Of a stretch of DNA of 64,000 nucleotides, positions 62,809 through 64,000 are shown one piece after another (within the stretch, counting starts at the first letter, position 1; each line of letters begins with the position of its first letter). Where the stretch lies: contig NZ_RCCK01000010.1 of the NCBI RefSeq assembly GCF_003664035.1, positions 62,001 through 126,000 on the forward strand, read 5' to 3'. The notes beneath the pieces were generated by a model that saw nothing but the letters and a program-made list of their open reading frames with translations, was not told the origin of the DNA and made no database searches. The translations under genes were made by a program, and so were the position numbers. The stretch comes from Pedobacter alluvionis (lineage in GTDB: Bacteria > Bacteroidota > Bacteroidia > Sphingobacteriales > Sphingobacteriaceae).

Positions 62809-63834
62809 TCATGATTTCTCCGCCACCTTAGGTACCCCTATCTCTTCTCCATAGCCAACTTTCTTGGCGTAAAATATTATGGTTCCAAAGCTAAACCTTC
62901 CCATCGAATTGGCAAAACAATATTCCAACATATTTTTGCATGCTGTTTCATCGAAGGCTTTGCCATCCATCTTTGATAGGGCAAGGTAATATTTTAAAGC
63001 AAGTTCGTGGGTAAATGTATTGGCCATGGCATATCCGATTTCATACCAGTTTTGGAAACTGCTGGTAATCGACAGGTTTCTCTTTGTAAGGAATCTGATG
63101 ATTGCCTGGATTCGGGCCCGGCTGGACTGGCTGTTTTTGCCCTTTGGATTAAATTTCTGATCCATGGTAGCCTCTGCCGAATACGTATATTCTGCAGACT
63201 TTATCGATTCCCGAGTACGGGTTATTTCTTCTGGTGAATAAACGATTGGAAAGGAAAGGATTTTATCCTGAAGGAAAAGTAAAGGATCATGGGAGAAGAA
63301 GCATAACCTGGTCACATCGCTTCCGCTGGTATCGAGGGCTATTCCGTATTTCTCAAGAAAATAATCATATATTTTCCTAAAGCCATAGGTATGGTGAAAG
63401 TTGATTTGGGCAGCTAGGGTATCTGCAGGAAATTCAAAGTGGACGAGCCCCTTCACTCCAGCCATAGATGGCGACTCCCAAAAGGTGAAGACATATGGGT
63501 CGTCGGCAAACTGCATTTTTACCTGTTCCAACTGTTCCGCTGTAAGTTTATCTATATCGAGTACGCACAGGCCATTGTAAACTGCTATCGATTGGTGCTT
63601 CCTTTTTTCAGTAAAATCAGCAGCAAAGGTAACAGCGGGAAGTTTTCTTTTTTCCTGGTCATAAGTATCTCTATCTCCCGCAGCAAGATACCCGCGAAGC
63701 CTGTCCACCTGTTTTTTGTAGGTGCCGTTTTTGATCATATCCAGACTCTGGCCTACGGTCAGGTGTCTGGTGATGCCGCTCCAGGAATTATACTGGAAAG
63801 CGACCGGTTGAGAACGTATTTCTTCGAGCGTCAT
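62809..63834 (-). CDS. BT4734-like primase-related protein
   Basis: 341 aa. The N-terminal about 200 residues fit the BT4734/VirE-N-like branch of the primase-polymerase superfamily: YNGLCVLDIDKL (metal-binding D93 and D95), FWESPSMAGVKGLVHF, and SGSDVTRLCFFSHDP (basic/His motif). The C-terminal part (about 240-330, NWYEIGYAMANTFTHELALK) resembles a PriCT-2-type helical domain. Relatives sit in integrated elements of Bacteroidota, often with a helicase, which is absent here. Pairing with an RT is unusual and may define a module. Confidence 0.8.
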   Translation of the reverse strand: MTLEEIRSQPVAFQYNSWSGITRHLTVGQSLDMIKNGTYKKQVDRLRGYLAAGDRDTYDQEKRKLPAVTFAADFTEKRKHQSIAVYNGLCVLDIDKLTAEQLEQVKMQFADDPYVFTFWESPSMAGVKGLVHFEFPADTLAAQINFHHTYGFRKIYDYFLEKYGIALDTSGSDVTRLCFFSHDPLLFLQDKILSFPIVYSPEEITRTRESIKSAEYTYSAEATMDQKFNPKGKNSQSSRARIQAIIRFLTKRNLSITSSFQNWYEIGYAMANTFTHELALKYYLALSKMDGKAFDETACKNMLEYCFANSMGRFSFGTIIFYAKKVGYGEEIGVPKVAEKS

Positions 63835-63937
63835 TATGGTGGATTAATTCATGGATAAAATATAAATAAGTTTGGAACTTGCCTGGTTCAAGAGTAATGA
63901 ATCGCGTAAAAATGGTTAGGTGTTTTCATTGAGTCCA

Positions 63938-64000
63938 TCAAGCATTGCCGACCATCTCGGTGTTGGTCTTTTTGTCAATATTCCGGATATCCGTTCCAGA
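63938..64000 (-). CDS. C-terminal end of an unknown gene, partial
   Basis: The last 63 bp contain an open minus-strand frame ending with DIRNIDKKTNTEMVGNA and a stop at 63938-63940. It would end about 100 bp upstream of the primase-like gene. Only 20 residues are visible, too few to identify. Confidence 0.3.
   Translation of the reverse strand, partial: SGTDIRNIDKKTNTEMVGNA

Overview
The window looks like the chromosome of a Bacteroidota bacterium, most likely Sphingobacteriaceae (Pedobacter or a close relative). The basis is a SusC/SusD pair with its own ECF sigma/anti-sigma genes, Bacteroidota-type TssD (Hcp) and VgrG proteins, a LytS/LytTR pair, a BT4734-like primase-related protein and moderate-to-low GC. 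I found no rRNA, tRNA or CRISPR array. The genus is inference; no search was run.

Left part (1-13.5 kb, minus strand): one compact operon encodes an extracellular contractile injection system (eCIS, a phage-tail-like device). In transcription order it runs DUF4255 (Cis16-like) protein, unknown protein, sheath, three tube-type proteins, DUF5908 protein, LysM baseplate hub, VgrG-like spike, small protein, gp25-like wedge, PAAR-like tip, gpJ-like baseplate and a tail fibre with a self-cleaving S74 chaperone start. The fibre runs off the left edge, so the ATPase, tape measure and effectors are not seen.

13.5-20 kb is an accessory strip: a decayed IS4-type transposase, a stand-alone infC outside the usual infC-rpmI-rplT operon, a truncated RND adaptor joined to a nuclease-like reading frame, a 313-bp MITE, and small secreted or membrane proteins.

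20-47 kb is mostly ordinary metabolism and regulation: secreted hydrolases, a sterol-desaturase-like enzyme, a LytS/LytTR system, a folE-SDR-FAD oxidoreductase-MarR operon with palindromic operators at its head, a SusC/D locus with ECF sigma, FecR, an EEP-family hydrolase and a GDSL esterase, an AraC regulator, a second ECF sigma locus, a multi-PAS histidine kinase, a cytochrome b-like protein and a cation efflux protein.

47-58.7 kb is a type VI (T6SSiii) effector island: two tandem tssD genes, vgrG, a putative adaptor, and a toxin with an HNH-like tip. After these come an immunity gene and an AT-rich array of further immunity genes (Imm1-like, Imm5/YezG-like fusion, two relatives of the first immunity gene) mixed with orphan toxin tips. 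The array is mosaic at the DNA level and carries recombination scars.

58.6-64 kb: two copies of a hairpin repeat flank a lipoprotein amidohydrolase. A minus-strand pair follows: a BT4734-like primase-related protein and a 589-residue reverse transcriptase with an FCDD active site. This pair is a candidate for an uncharacterised mobile or defence module.
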